This document shows positions 11,258 through 21,820 of a DNA stretch of 64,000 nt, one piece after another. The DNA is taken from the NCBI GenBank assembly GCA_964019055.1, contig OZ025220.1, positions 5,878,620 to 5,942,619 of the forward strand, in the 5' to 3' direction. Both the position numbers and the translations under genes were made by a program. The DNA comes from Anthopleura xanthogrammica. Taxonomy: Eukaryota; Cnidaria; Anthozoa; Actiniaria; Actiniidae. The notes beneath the pieces were generated by a model. It saw only the letters and a list, made by a program, of their open reading frames with translations. It had not been told where the DNA came from and searched no databases. Within the stretch, counting starts at the first letter, position 1, and every line of letters starts with the position of its first letter.

Positions 11258-11792
11258 TTATAGTTCACTCAACAAAATTTTATGAAAAATGCGAAGCGAA
11301 GGCATTCATCCATCTTCATTGCTTTTGCTATAACCGACCCTTCTCCAAGAAGGCTAAGTCAAGAACAGCATAGAAAGTGTTAACGTTGCTGTAAAACCTT
11401 CTTAAATTAGTATTTTATGTATGATTTGAACTTCAAAATACTAGAAAATAATTTTACATCTCAAGTAAAAAGCCATTTTAATGCATGTTTACAACTATTG
11501 AATGACAGTACTGACAGCTAAACAGCGAATCAAGAAGCGACTTTTCTTTGAAAACGTACTGTGTGAAAACTAAGCGAAAGTTGAGAGTTTACAGTTCGCT
11601 AAAATAAGTTTTTTCCTTTTAGCATTTGCTAATAACTGCAAAAAACACAATTTCAAAAATACTTTCTTTTAAAACAAGTTAGCTGGACAACATCAAAAGG
11701 GATAAAAGCGACAAATCTGTCGTTGAAGTTAAAAGTTTTGAAGTACAGCTTGCCGTGAACGAGTCGCCAGTGATCAGACCATAGTTAATCGA

Positions 11793-11870
11793 GTGTCTTG
11801 GGTTTCCGATTACGAAGTTTGCTTAGAAAATAGATTACTTAAGCTGGTAGAAGAGGAACAATAGGTGGTA
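11793..11870 (+). repeat. 75-bp dispersed repeat, copy 3 of 3
   Basis: Same unit as 11024-11101 with a few substitutions (ACGAAGTTT, TTACTTAAG). The sequence from 11871 to 12360 between it and the TRIM stop codon shows nothing else. Confidence 0.88.
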
Positions 11871-12360
11871 AATTATACGTAACCGATTCTCACTACCAAA
11901 ACTGCACCTCTATTGTTTGCACTGTATGAGATTAGACATGGGGGAAAATATTTGGGAGTGCAAGGTAGAAGTGCGCTCAGGGATATGTGAAGCCGGAAAC
12001 GTCGCAAGGGGAGGTGGGTGGGTAAATCCGAAATCTCTCCTTTGCTCTCGCCGGCTGAAAAAGCTGTTTAACTAGTTCGAACTACTGTTCTGCTGTTTCT
12101 TATATGGTCTACAGAATGGGTAGAAATCGCTGAAGCGCTTAATCATTCGCTCTGAAGTAGTTGCTTTTGTTTACTAATAAGATAATATAAGCAGCAACCC
12201 TTTAAATGTATGTCTTCTGGTTTTGCGAAAGGAAGACAAAATTAGATATGACTAATATTCAGTCAAAGATGTTGCCAATTTTGAAACTGTTAAGACATTA
12301 AAATACTATTTTCGTACTGTAAGCCCGGCGCATATTTAATCAGTGAAGACTTCACCGTTT

Positions 12361-13800
12361 CTATATGTTCACAATTTGGGGCGAGTTTTTGATTCTTTCT
12401 CCTCCAATATTCACCTGGATTTCGCATGGCGATTTTTTCTCTGCCTTGTAAGTTACAACTATTCGGTATTTTCCTTCCTCTTTACTTAGTACTGCATTTT
12501 TTTCAAGCTCAGTTCCTCCTTGATCGACGATTTTGATCTCAAAATTTTCTGTCACACAACAAACTTCACCGTCACAGTCACGCGTGACAATATCAAATTC
12601 AAGCTCATTAAAATAACCGTTGCGAACCTCTTTAAGCGCTTCAATAGTACAGCGTAACGGATCCAGTGGCTTTGTCTCGACAAGTTTTCCAATGTTTTGT
12701 AAAGATTGCATTACTTGTGGATTTGTCACGTAATCTACTGTCACGTTTCTTTTCATGAGCCTTGGTTTCTTTAGTAACATTGCTTCCTTGTTGAGGATCT
12801 TGTGGCATTTTTTCTGTAGGAAATTCTGCTTTTCTATAATTTCATGAGCGACGTCGTTCTCCAATAAACTCTGGTAAAGATGCTGGATTTCAGAGACGTT
12901 TTGCATCTCACTGTTGATATTATCCTGTAATTTTTGAAATTCTGTTTTTTGCTTACGCTCTCTTTCATTTAGCATTTGAATCATTTCGGCTTCATGATCC
13001 ATTATCAGCTTGAACGCCCTTTCCGCTACCCCACGAACACTCTTTTTAGCACTATCAAAGTGACTCTGAATTCTCGTCATATTTTCTCTGATCTTTTCCG
13101 TTTCCTTGTTGTACTTGTCTACCACTTTATCGAATTCTTTCATGTCTTGTCGTAGCACTCGCTTGATGCTTTTAGTTTCCTCCAGGATATTAACCTTATG
13201 ATGATCCTTATGCTCTAAATTACCACATTTCTGACAAATAAATCGTCTGCAAGTCGCTTCTCTGCAAAATACCTCTAATTTACCTTTGTGGTGTGTGGTT
13301 TCTTTGCAGTACGATTGGGTTTTGACGAAAAAATCGAGATTTTCTTGCTTGAAATTGTCAAACATGGTAATAAAATGCTCTTGTCGGAGATGTTTTACTG
13401 CCTTGTGGGTCTCTACACAATCAGCACACACCATACCACTGCACTGCGGACAAAATGCCACCAAACAAACAGTCTTCTCACAACTTGCACATTCACGAGA
13501 CTGTGATCTTTGTTTTGACTCTCCGTCCATTGCACAAACCAGTGGTACTAAAGCGTTGAGATACAGCGAAATGCAGGGCTTTGAGACATCAATCTCTGAA
13601 CCATCGATCGGCTTTTTACATGTAGGGCATGAGCATCGTTGACGACCCTCTTTGCATGTCTTGTGCCAATTGACCAGACAATCTGAGCAAAAACTATGAA
13701 GACAGGAAAGCGTGGTAGGTTCGCTGAAGATTCGTTTGCAGATAGTACAAGTCAAATCATTCTTTAACTTGACGATGAAGGGATTTAGAGATCCTGCCAT
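12361..13800 (-). CDS. TRIM45-like E3 ubiquitin ligase (RING, two B-boxes, coiled coil, filamin)
   Basis: An intronless 479-residue tripartite-motif protein. The RING (18-61) has C18, C21, C33, H35, C38, C41, C58 and C61. B-box 1 is about 104-150 and B-box 2 about 165-205, both with paired Cys/His ligands. A long coiled coil follows (about 210-350). A filamin/ABP280-type Ig domain (about 395-479) closes the protein with the family signature IGGERIKNSP. It ends there without NHL repeats, so the layout is that of TRIM45 rather than TRIM2/3/71. Predicted role: RING-dependent ubiquitin transfer with substrate or cytoskeletal contact through the filamin domain. Such genes are expanded in cnidarians, so orthology is not claimed. 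A 55-bp decayed match to its last codons lies at 47932-47987. Confidence 0.93.
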   Translation of the reverse strand: MAGSLNPFIVKLKNDLTCTICKRIFSEPTTLSCLHSFCSDCLVNWHKTCKEGRQRCSCPTCKKPIDGSEIDVSKPCISLYLNALVPLVCAMDGESKQRSQSRECASCEKTVCLVAFCPQCSGMVCADCVETHKAVKHLRQEHFITMFDNFKQENLDFFVKTQSYCKETTHHKGKLEVFCREATCRRFICQKCGNLEHKDHHKVNILEETKSIKRVLRQDMKEFDKVVDKYNKETEKIRENMTRIQSHFDSAKKSVRGVAERAFKLIMDHEAEMIQMLNERERKQKTEFQKLQDNINSEMQNVSEIQHLYQSLLENDVAHEIIEKQNFLQKKCHKILNKEAMLLKKPRLMKRNVTVDYVTNPQVMQSLQNIGKLVETKPLDPLRCTIEALKEVRNGYFNELEFDIVTRDCDGEVCCVTENFEIKIVDQGGTELEKNAVLSKEEGKYRIVVTYKAEKKSPCEIQVNIGGERIKNSPQIVNI

Positions 13801-14043
13801 GATGACTGATCCCAGAAAATGAACAATACATAAGTGAAGTCAGTCTATACTAGAATATATGATACTTTCGAATGATAGACGGCATACAGCTTGATATATA
13901 TGGATAGAGTTACTCTGTAGTTTATTTCCGAGGAAGAAGTTTTGCTTTAAAAGATTTCTTCACGGCTATAGAACGCTTTTCCATAGTAAACTCGTGTTAC
14001 TGTAACATGCTAATGTCTGTGTATAATAATAATAAGCCTGCTG

Positions 14044-14177
14044 CAGGGACCGCGGAGCGTAATTTTGATTGGGGGGCTAACGACCACCAAATCACTGGAA
14101 GACCTAGGGGGTTTGGGGGCATGCTCCTATTATTGGGGGGCTATAGCCCCCCAGCCCTCCCTGCTCCGCGGTCCCTG
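14044..14177. mobile_element. 134-bp hAT-type MITE
   Basis: Perfect 15-bp TIRs CAGGGACCGCGGAGC / GCTCCGCGGTCCCTG; the CAGGG start is typical of hAT elements. The flanking 8-mers GCCTGCTG and TGCTGCTG match at six of eight positions, suggesting a decayed 8-bp target duplication. The interior has GGGGGGCTATAGCCCCCC, a perfect inner palindrome. Confidence 0.8.
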
Positions 14178-14267
14178 TGCTGCTGCTGATGATAATGATA
14201 ACAATAATGATGAATAAACTTTAAGATGAGATTTCACAGTGGATTCCACAGAGTGGCTCTTCTTACA

Positions 14268-14466
14268 CTGCATTTCGATTGGAATTTAGAAGTTGATTTT
14301 TGACGAGTAAGGGAGGAAAAACCTGAGAACCCGCGGATTAAAACCCTCGAAGCACAGCAGAGAACCAACAAGCAACTCTACTATACTCACATCCAGATAT
14401 AGCAATAATCGAACCCGGGCGCATTGTTGAGAGGCCGACTGCTGTCACCGCTACGCCACCCTTGCT
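14268..14466 (-). mobile_element. tRNA-derived SINE
   Basis: Reading the minus strand, GGGTGGCGTAGCGG fits a polymerase III A box and GGGTTCGATTATTGC fits a B box about 45 bp later, as in a tRNA head. The body continues with GGTTCTCAGGTTTTTCCTCC, similar in style to conserved SINE central domains. There is no intact tRNA fold, so it is a SINE rather than a tRNA gene. The 3' end is not sharply defined. Confidence 0.6.
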
Positions 14467-14781
14467 TCCCCCCAATAGCAACCAATCAGAATCATAGAAT
14501 AAAAACGAAGATTAAGCAACATATTTTTTTCTTGTATTGTGTAAATGCTGTTCTTTTTATACTGAAAAGAGCACACTAAAACTTTTTATCATTCAAATTA
14601 TTTTTCCATCGTTTTGATTGGCCGAGAGAACTGCAAATAACTGCTACAAATAATGGTCTGCTCATGCGCAGTAACTTTACATTTGTCAACATGGCTTGCT
14701 ACCCTGAGCTGTCAGAAAGTGACATGGCATGTTTGATAGGAAACAAAAACAGGCAAAACACACACAAAAAAATGAAACAAA

Positions 14782-14890
14782 TATTGAACTCGATTATCAC
14801 AAAATATCGTGATTTGTTAGTGTCTTGCAAGCAATTATTGTTTGCTCGTCACTAACAAATCACGTTATTTTGCTCAACCTCGTTCAATAA
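14782..14890. repeat. inverted repeat of about 40-bp arms
   Basis: Arms around ATCGTGATTTGTTAGTG and CACTAACAAATCACG, extended by ATTGAACTCG / CGTTCAAT, flank a 27-bp loop. A looser relative is seen around 39530-39700. Confidence 0.7.
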
Positions 14891-15060
14891 TTGCTTAGTA
14901 TTCACATATATAATGTAAACAAAAAAAAAACAAAAAAAAAACAGGATCACATCAGCCATGCTGTAAAAACCCATCGTGTAGTAATTATTATTAATATTAT
15001 TACATTATTATTATTGTACCAATAGGATTAGATTGATTAAATAGCTACTTAATATAATTA

Positions 15061-15330
15061 TTATTATTATTAACAATATTATTATTATTATTATCAATAT
15101 TATTATTATTATTATCAATATTATTATTATTATTATTATCAATATTATTATTATTATCAATATTATTATTATTATCAATATTATTATTATTATTATCAAT
15201 ATTATTATTATTATTATTATTATCAATATCATTATTATTATTATTATTATCAATATTATTATTATTATTATTATTATTATCAATATCATTCTTATTATTA
15301 TTATTATCAATATTATTATTATTATTATTT
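15061..15330. repeat. (ATT)n with periodic ATC/ATA interruptions
   Basis: AT-only trinucleotide array in which TTATCAATA recurs every 15-30 bp. A poly-C run follows at about 15497-15514. The sequence 15331-15724 holds no recognised gene. Confidence 0.93.
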
Positions 15331-15724
15331 GAATCTCAGGAAAATTTGATACAATATGATTTTTCCCTGGTAAAATTACTATTCAGGTCTTTTCCCAAGA
15401 CCTAAGACTTCAAACTGTCATTTCAAAACTTAACCGAAACCTATTAACCTATTGTTACAATGCTGCTTGACTTATTCTTTTTCTTTCTTTTACATCCCCC
15501 CCCCCCCCCCCCCCGCTCTTTTTTTTCCCTAATTTTTATTTTTTTTATTCGGTTTCTAGTTTTTATAACTACTTCAAGTATATTGTAAGTTTTTTTAAGT
15601 ATATTTTATTAATATTAGATTTTTAAAACATATATATATATAGCTTTCTTATTGATATTATTACATTATCACATAATCATCCATTATTATTATTATTGTT
15701 TATCTTTTTAAAGGAATTGTCAAT

Positions 15725-15846
15725 AAATTTATTTATTATTATTATTACTATTATTATTATTGTTATTATTATTATTGTTATTATTATTATTATTATTGTT
15801 ATTATTATTATTGTTATTATTATTATTACTATTATTATTATTATTA
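15725..15846 (+). repeat. (ATT)n array, left flank of the retrotransposon
   Basis: ATT units with GTTATTATTATTATTGTT and ACTATTATT variants, the same pattern on the same strand as at 18119-18675. The retrotransposon coding sequence starts immediately after it. Confidence 0.93.
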
Positions 15847-15850
15847 CGTT

Positions 15851-17881
15851 GATCCCAATAGTATCGAGGCTTTACTATCCAGCCGTTTGATACCACTCGA
15901 CAAAGGAGAGGGCGCGGTTAGACCAATTGGCGTCGGAGAAGTGCTCCGCAGGATTATCGGGAAATGTGTAACTAAAGTAGCTAAATCTGATGTCATTGAC
16001 GCAAGTGGTTCACTTCAAGTATGTGCCGGGCTAAAGAGTGGAAATGAGGCTGCTATCCATGCCATGCGTAATATCTTTGAAGCCGACGAATCCGATGCCG
16101 TTCTTCTTATCGACGCCTCTAATGCCTTCAATGCTCTGAATAGATCTGCAGCACTGCATAATATTAGAGTGTTATGTCCAACCATAGCAAGATATGCAAT
16201 CAATACATATAGAACACCTGCAAGACTTTTCGTTATCGGCGGCCAAGAAATACAATCTGCTGAAGGCACTACACAAGGCGATCCACTTGCTATGAGTCTA
16301 TATGCAAACAGTCTACAGCCCCTCATTACTCAATTACAACTGTCAAGCTCAACTAAACAGTGTTGGTTTGCTGACGATGCTACTGGATGCGGCTCGCTTG
16401 ACAATGTCAAGAAATGGTGGGACGATCTCTCTGAAAATGGACCTGCGCTAGGGTACTTCCCTTTTGCAAAGAAGTGCTGGCTTATAACCAAACCTGAACG
16501 CGAGAATGCCGCTAGGAATGTGTTTGGTGAAACTAAAATAAACATCACATCTGAGGGCCGTAAGCACCTTGGAGCAGTCCTAGGATCCAAATCTTTCTTA
16601 GAGGAATATGTTGAAGAGAAAGTCAGTAACTGGATTAATCAGGTCACAAAGTTGGCAGAGTTTGCTCTAACTCAACCTCAGGCGAGTTATGCCGCTTTCA
16701 TTTTTGGTCTACGTCACCGCTGGACTTACTTTATAAGAACACTACCTGATATCACCGACTTACTTGAGCCACTTGAACGTGCGATAACGGATCTGTTAAT
16801 TCCAGCCATCACAGATCATCAAGTTACTACGGATGAACGTGACTTGCTTGCACTCCCAATACGTATGGGGGGCCTGGGCATCTCAAATCCAGCAGGAACG
16901 TCATCTTCCGAATACCAAGCCTCTATCACTGTTACAGACCCTTTGGTGCAGCGCATTATAAATCAAGAACACCAACCTCCAGAAAAAGTAGATGTGCATT
17001 CTGCATTAATCGAAGCAAGAACAAAGAAAAATGAGCAGTTTAAAGAGACACAAGAAATGGCCATGAACAATCTGACTCCAAATACATTGAAAGCTGTTGA
17101 ATTAGCATCTGAAAAAGGTGCTTCAAGTTGGTTGAATGTCATTCCAGTCAAAGAGTTAGCCTATGACCTAAACAAGAGAGAATTCAGAGACGCCATCAAG
17201 TTGAGATATAACTGGGAAATTTCAGAATTACCTAAGACATGCGTCTGTGGAGATATTTTTGACGTCGATCATGCGATGATATGTAAGAAAGGTGGCTATG
17301 TTATACAACGCCACAATGAAATCCGTGATTTGGAGGCTGAGCTGTTAGGGACAGTATGTAAGGATGTTGAAGTTGAGCCAATTCTCCAGAAATTAACTGG
17401 AGAAATCTTGAACAATGGTGCTAATAGATCAGACGACGCCCGTCTTGACATTCACGCCAGAGGTTTCTGGGAACGACAAAGGTCTGCATTCTTCGACGTG
17501 CGGGTTTGCCACCCTTATGCAGATTCTTACCGTGAAAAGAGTACCGATCAAGTCTATCGACAACACGAGACTGAAAAGAAGAGGAAATATGCCAACAGAG
17601 TTATGGAAGTAGAACAGGGAACTTTTACACCTTTAGTTTTTAGTACGACTGGTGGAATGGGCACAGAATGTATGATGTACCACAAGCGATTGGCCGAACT
17701 TTTATCATCCAAGAAAGGGGAAACTTACTCTAATACTATGTCTTGGTTGCGGGCGAAAGTTTCATTTGCCCTTCTCCGCTCTGCTCTATTATGCCTCAGA
17801 GGCACTAGAGTAAAAAGAAGAACTCATGACATTTATAACACAGATTTTTCTATTGACAATGCCATCGCTAATTTTAATTAG
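15851..17881 (+). CDS. reverse transcriptase / restriction-like endonuclease ORF fragment
   Basis: About 676 codons open from the truncation point; the natural start is lost. Reverse-transcriptase motifs: [10 protein letters not shown] (catalytic Asp of motif A), [10 protein letters not shown], and FADD in place of YADD around residue 161 counted from 15887. Downstream, near residue 450, comes a CCHC zinc motif (C-x-C-x8-H-x4-C). A segment follows with [10 protein letters not shown] and [12 protein letters not shown], matching a PD-(D/E)XK restriction-like endonuclease. This order is that of the RLE-bearing LINEs (R2/R4/HERO/NeSL group). Which clade cannot be fixed by eye. It copies its RNA by target-primed reverse transcription. 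As an N-terminally truncated copy it is probably inactive. Confidence 0.88.
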   Translation, partial: DPNSIEALLSSRLIPLDKGEGAVRPIGVGEVLRRIIGKCVTKVAKSDVIDASGSLQVCAGLKSGNEAAIHAMRNIFEADESDAVLLIDASNAFNALNRSAALHNIRVLCPTIARYAINTYRTPARLFVIGGQEIQSAEGTTQGDPLAMSLYANSLQPLITQLQLSSSTKQCWFADDATGCGSLDNVKKWWDDLSENGPALGYFPFAKKCWLITKPERENAARNVFGETKINITSEGRKHLGAVLGSKSFLEEYVEEKVSNWINQVTKLAEFALTQPQASYAAFIFGLRHRWTYFIRTLPDITDLLEPLERAITDLLIPAITDHQVTTDERDLLALPIRMGGLGISNPAGTSSSEYQASITVTDPLVQRIINQEHQPPEKVDVHSALIEARTKKNEQFKETQEMAMNNLTPNTLKAVELASEKGASSWLNVIPVKELAYDLNKREFRDAIKLRYNWEISELPKTCVCGDIFDVDHAMICKKGGYVIQRHNEIRDLEAELLGTVCKDVEVEPILQKLTGEILNNGANRSDDARLDIHARGFWERQRSAFFDVRVCHPYADSYREKSTDQVYRQHETEKKRKYANRVMEVEQGTFTPLVFSTTGGMGTECMMYHKRLAELLSSKKGETYSNTMSWLRAKVSFALLRSALLCLRGTRVKRRTHDIYNTDFSIDNAIANFN

Positions 17882-18110
17882 ATTTTTAATTTTTCTTTGC
17901 ATGTGCATATTTTATTGATATTTTGTACCTACATTGCTATATTCTTAATTTAATATTTGAACTCAGTTTTTTTCTTTACCTTAATAATACTTTCAATACT
18001 TTAGATTTTAAATACACATAACTTTGTAAATAGTTATAGCAAAATTTTTATAGCATTTTTTGTAATTTTCATTATTATTATTATTGGATGTGAAATAAAG
18101 ATTATTATTA
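15851..18110 (+). mobile_element. 5'-truncated non-LTR retrotransposon
   Basis: Coding sequence begins at the edge of an (ATT)n array, runs to the stop at 17881 and is followed by a short 3' region with AATAAAG and an A-run near 18092-18118. (ATT)n resumes afterwards. The reading frame is open from the first base after the array (GAT CCC AAT...). The upstream half (N-terminal domains and 5' UTR) is missing. There are no internal stops, suggesting a fairly recent insertion. Confidence 0.85.
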
Positions 18111-18118
18111 AAAAAAAA

Positions 18119-18620
18119 ATTATTATTATTGTTATTATTACTATTATTATTATTATTGTTATTATTATTATTGTTATTATTATTATTGTTATTATTGTTA
18201 TTATCATTATTATTATTATTGTTATTACTATTATTATTATTATTATTGTTATTATTATTATTGTTATTATTGTTATTACTATTATTATTATTATTATTGT
18301 TATTATTATTATTGTTATTATTGTTATTACTATTATTATTATTATTATTGTTATTATTATTATTATTATTATTATTGTTATTATTATTATTGTTATTATT
18401 GTTATTACTATTATTATTGTTATTATTGTTATTATCATTATTATTATTATTGTTATTACTATTATTATTATTATTATTGTTATTATTATTATTGGTATTA
18501 TTGTTATTACTATTATTATTATTATTATTGTTATTATTATTATTGTTATTATTGTTATTATTGTTATTATTATTATTATTATTGTTATTATTATTATTAT
18601 TGTTATTATTATTATTATTA

Positions 18621-18651
<31 letters not shown>

Positions 18652-18675
18652 CATTATTATTATTATTATTATTAC
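18119..18675 (+). repeat. (ATT)n array, right flank of the retrotransposon
   Basis: About 557 bp of ATT units with higher-order blocks ending GTTATTACT. It yields long poly-Ile/Leu shadow ORFs on both strands. Confidence 0.96.
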
Positions 18676-18804
18676 AGTTCGATCACACATGATAATTAAA
18701 AATAATAAGGTTTATTGACAATACTTTCGCACCATTAGGTGAATAGAGTACCGAAGTGTGACGTCACGAAAATAATTATTTTGCTTTTGACAATTTTCGG
18801 TCTT

Positions 18805-19050
18805 CAATTTCGATAGAGTATCAAGAAAGACGTTAACACGCTAAATTTCATGGGGATTGGTTAAAAAGCAACAGAGATATGGTGTTTTGAATATATAATT
18901 TCCCCATACAAATCACTTTATTTTCGGCTTGGCACCGAGCCGAAAATACGGGGAAATTATATATTCAAAACGCCATATCTCAATTGCTTTTTAACTAATT
19001 CCAATAAAATTTGGCGTGCTAACATCTTTCTTGATGTTCTATCGAATTGG
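18805..19050. repeat. 246-bp foldback palindrome
   Basis: Arms of about 110 bp face each other across a short centre (GGCTTGGCACCGAGCC). The outer ends are CAATTTCGATAGAGTATC / GATGTTCTATCGAATTGG. It lies just downstream of the RING gene stop codon. No coding potential. Confidence 0.88.
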
Positions 19051-19125
19051 CTGCGCTGTGCTATTATTGACATGCAAATCCTTGCCCGCAGAAGTGATAG
19101 CTTGAATATTTTAAAATTCGAGGGA

Positions 19126-20106
19126 CTATTTTGCTATAAATTCCTTTCGGAATTCTGCTTTTTGCCTGCATTTTTCTTTCCTCCTTAACCGTCTCATTCT
19201 TGTCATTTTTTTTCTTTCAATTTTTCGGCAATTCCGACACTGCGCCTCATTCCATTCGTTAAGTCCTACCATTGACTCTCCTTCTGAGAGATAATTTTCA
19301 TCTTGCAGCCAACCCAACATATTTTCGCTGGTTGACAAGTCTTTGTTCTCAATGTATAAGAATCGGTGTGAGCTTTTCAAGTCCAAATTAGAAAACCAAA
19401 GCTCAAGGGCATCAACAGAGTGAGATATTTCTTGTTCTCGATTGCGTAACACTGGTGTTTGATCAGTTATTTCAAATGTGAAGTCATCTTTCAGGATATC
19501 TCGTGCTTCCAATAAACTTGCTACAGATTCGTCCAATAAATAACTTAGTGTTTGCTCATGATTCTTAATTTCAGAGACGTTGTAAGCCTCATTGTATATC
19601 TCATTAGCTTCAGAGCACAACTCCGTCGCGTTGTCTTGAATTATTGCTGTAACCTTTCGGGCATGCTTTGATATTTCGGTCTTCAAGCGGTCAGCTGCTT
19701 CATCTGCTTTAATTGATGCATCATGCAGAGAACTTTGGACTTTCATAAGCATTTCTTTATATCTTATGATATTTTCTTCGAACTTCTCAATCATACTTTT
19801 CAAGGCTTTTCTCTCCTTTCTTCCCGGAATTCCATCAACTAACCTTTGCATAAAGTGATGTGTTGGTAGTTTATTAACTCCTCCTTGAGGAAGGTTAGAT
19901 TTCACACGACATATCGGGCACTCGATGTACCAGTAGAGATTGGTCTTAACAATGTCTTCAAGGCATTTCCTACAGATATTGTGGAGGCATTTTGGTAAAG
20001 CTTTGGGCTCTTCAAATTCTTCGAAGCAGATAGGACAACACAAATCGCTGTCATAAACCTGAACATTGTGAACAATTTGATCACGATTTGACTTTCCAAT
20101 GGACAT
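19126..20106 (-). CDS. RING-finger, coiled-coil protein (probable E3 ubiquitin ligase)
   Basis: An intronless 326-residue protein. The C3HC4 RING lies at 24-66 (C24, C27, C40, H42, C45, C48, C63, C66), followed by a basic linker and a long helical region rich in Lys/Glu (about 95-200). The C-terminal tail is strongly basic (KKMTRMRRLRRKEK). No B-box, filamin, NHL or SPRY domain is visible, so it is TRIM-like only in its N-terminal half. The start chosen is the ATG at 20106. The open frame continues upstream to 20286, but that extension is the terminal repeat of a transposon (20169-20944) plus its target duplication and is not expected to be native protein. Function is inferred from the RING alone. 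Confidence 0.82.
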   Translation of the reverse strand: MSIGKSNRDQIVHNVQVYDSDLCCPICFEEFEEPKALPKCLHNICRKCLEDIVKTNLYWYIECPICRVKSNLPQGGVNKLPTHHFMQRLVDGIPGRKERKALKSMIEKFEENIIRYKEMLMKVQSSLHDASIKADEAADRLKTEISKHARKVTAIIQDNATELCSEANEIYNEAYNVSEIKNHEQTLSYLLDESVASLLEARDILKDDFTFEITDQTPVLRNREQEISHSVDALELWFSNLDLKSSHRFLYIENKDLSTSENMLGWLQDENYLSEGESMVGLNEWNEAQCRNCRKIERKKMTRMRRLRRKEKCRQKAEFRKEFIAK

Positions 20107-20158
20107 GTTGCGGTGGTGTTGAGATGAACTCAGAGAAACCCACAGGGAGCCTGGCCTC

Positions 20159-20168
20159 CTACGCAGAC
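20159..20168. repeat. target-site duplication (left) of Mutator-like copy 1
   Basis: CTACGCAGAC, repeated exactly at 20945-20954 on the other side of the element. Confidence 0.85.
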
Positions 20169-20944
20169 TAGACTCTTCCGCAGTCCCCGCTCGGCCGCTG
20201 CACTTCCACGCTATGGGACTGTAACGGTAGAATAGTAGCGAATTTCTGATTGGCCTATGATCTACCATACTTAGCTTCTTTCTCATTGGTTGGTTAGTCA
20301 GTCTTTCTTATTTTGAAAGAAATATATTTTTACGATGGAAAGTACGATGGATTAACGATGGATTATTGTCGAATAAAATAGTTTGTCAACAGAGGAGCAT
20401 CTAAGACGATACAGTGGCTTAGGACAAACAGAACGATCGCATAGAGCAAGGTATAGAGCTGTATAGAGCCGGAATAGAGGATATCCTAAGTCATTTCAAA
20501 TCGAATGATTGCGAGTTTGACGTTGAATGTTTGCCTTGATACACAAGGTACCTAAAGGCATAGAAAATAAATAAACCACTCTCAGAACTCATATGCTTAT
20601 ATGTGCTTTATATTGTTGAAACGGTAAAAATATGAAATCAGTGAAAGAGTACTGAGCCGAGCGGCTAATTTTAAAATCCCGACGATTCCCCAAAAAATCG
20701 CCCAAATAGCTGAAAAAAGGAAATAAAGGCAATTTCAAAGTATTTAAATTTTATTTCAAAAGAAAAAAAACTGAACATCGTTGAAAGTAAAGGTAGCCAG
20801 CTTTGGGCTTCCTGTGTGTTTATTTCGGTTCTCAAAGCATCATGGGTCCAAGATTCTTGGACCCAGAAGCCCTTTCGGCATTGTACCGTTACAGTCCCAT
20901 AGCGTGGAAGTGCAGCGGCCGAGCGGGGACTGCGGAAAAGTCTA
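20169..20944. mobile_element. non-autonomous Mutator-like element, copy 1 (776 bp)
   Basis: Terminal inverted repeats of about 62 bp start TAGACTCTTCCGCAG and run to ACTGTAACGGTA. A 10-bp direct duplication flanks the element. Long TIRs with a 9-11 bp duplication are the Mutator (MULE) hallmark. There is no transposase ORF. A second copy in opposite orientation is at 62841-63555. The interior carries the TTGGGCTTCCTGTG motif at 20803-20816. Copy 1 ends 62 bp upstream of the RING gene's ATG, so its left TIR may lie in that gene's promoter or 5' UTR. Confidence 0.88.
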
Positions 20945-20954
20945 CTACGCAGAC
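20945..20954. repeat. target-site duplication (right) of Mutator-like copy 1
   Basis: CTACGCAGAC, exact match to 20159-20168. Confidence 0.85.
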
Positions 20955-21162
20955 CGGCGTCCTTAGGATCGTTATGTCGTCACGCAACTTTTCTCTAGAA
21001 CGTACTTGGGTACTTGAGCACATTCGAAATCGACTCATTGTTTTTCGAGGAACCAATTAAAAACGTCGATAGAAAATTTCGCGCCAACTAGAATAAAATG
21101 CCACATCGATATCGTTAGTCTATCCAGCTGATCTGAGAAAATATGATAGCCAATCAGAATCG

Positions 21163-21614
21163 AGGGGGACTCCGGCCGGAAAAGGGCGGGGGTGCTCGTC
21201 GGAAATTTAAAAAATGACCCCTAAAAGATACCTGAATCCTACAAAGGTGGGCGTGGCAACAAGATATTTTTACCCCTAAGAGTTACCAGCTAAAATTGGA
21301 CAAATTTATAGTTATTTTGTATTTTTAATAGTCCCAAAGACGTAAACTGATGGAATTTCAATGTATTCGATGAGTGAGTTACACGTTTATAATTAGACAT
21401 GATTATACGATTAAAGTCAATTAAAATTGTCTTTGCTGCTATTATTCTTATCTAATATCTTATTATCTTTAAAAATACCCTAAAAGATACCAGCTTTGAC
21501 TTCGGTGGCCCGAAAAGCTTTTAGACACCCTAAACGATGCCAAACCCCTGATTTTGACCCCTAAAAGATACGACGAGCACCCCCGCCCTACGATATAAGG
21601 GAGTCCCCCCCCGG
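21163..21614. mobile_element. foldback element with GGGGGACTCC ends
   Basis: Inverted ends built from GGACTCC and GGGCGGGGGTGCTCGTCG. The interior repeatedly reads CCCTAAAAGATACC on both strands. A diverged partial relative is at 4359-4415. No coding region. Confidence 0.7.
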
Positions 21615-21639
21615 GACTCCACCACGATACTCGCTCAAT

Positions 21640-21820
21640 ATTGATGTAAATGACCTGAAACTTCACAGAGACTCAAAGGAAAATTCGAGACATAAGTTAG
21701 AACATTTATTTGTATAATTTATTGAATTTTTCTTCTTCTAAGAATCGCCATACATTGTCTTATAAGTCTGATATGATACCACAGAAACCCAGCTTGGGAT
21801 ACCTGTGGTCTCACTCGTTA
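21640..21820 (+). repeat. dispersed repeat related to 61440-61890
   Basis: Shares AAATGACCTGAAACTT.ACAGA near its start and AAACCCAGCTTGGG.TACCTG near its end with 61440-61890, where a palindrome lies between the two blocks. A TTGGGATACCTGTG motif lies at 21794-21807. The remainder up to 22631 shows no supported gene. Confidence 0.55.

Noticed and set aside
13286..13642. ORFs opposite the TRIM45-like gene
   Set aside because: Antisense shadows of a well-supported coding frame.
14400..14463. A tRNA gene on the minus strand
   Set aside because: A and B boxes are present, but no cloverleaf with paired acceptor stem can be drawn; a tRNA-derived SINE fits better.
18034..18692. Poly-Ile and poly-Leu ORFs
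   Set aside because: (ATT)n microsatellite translation.
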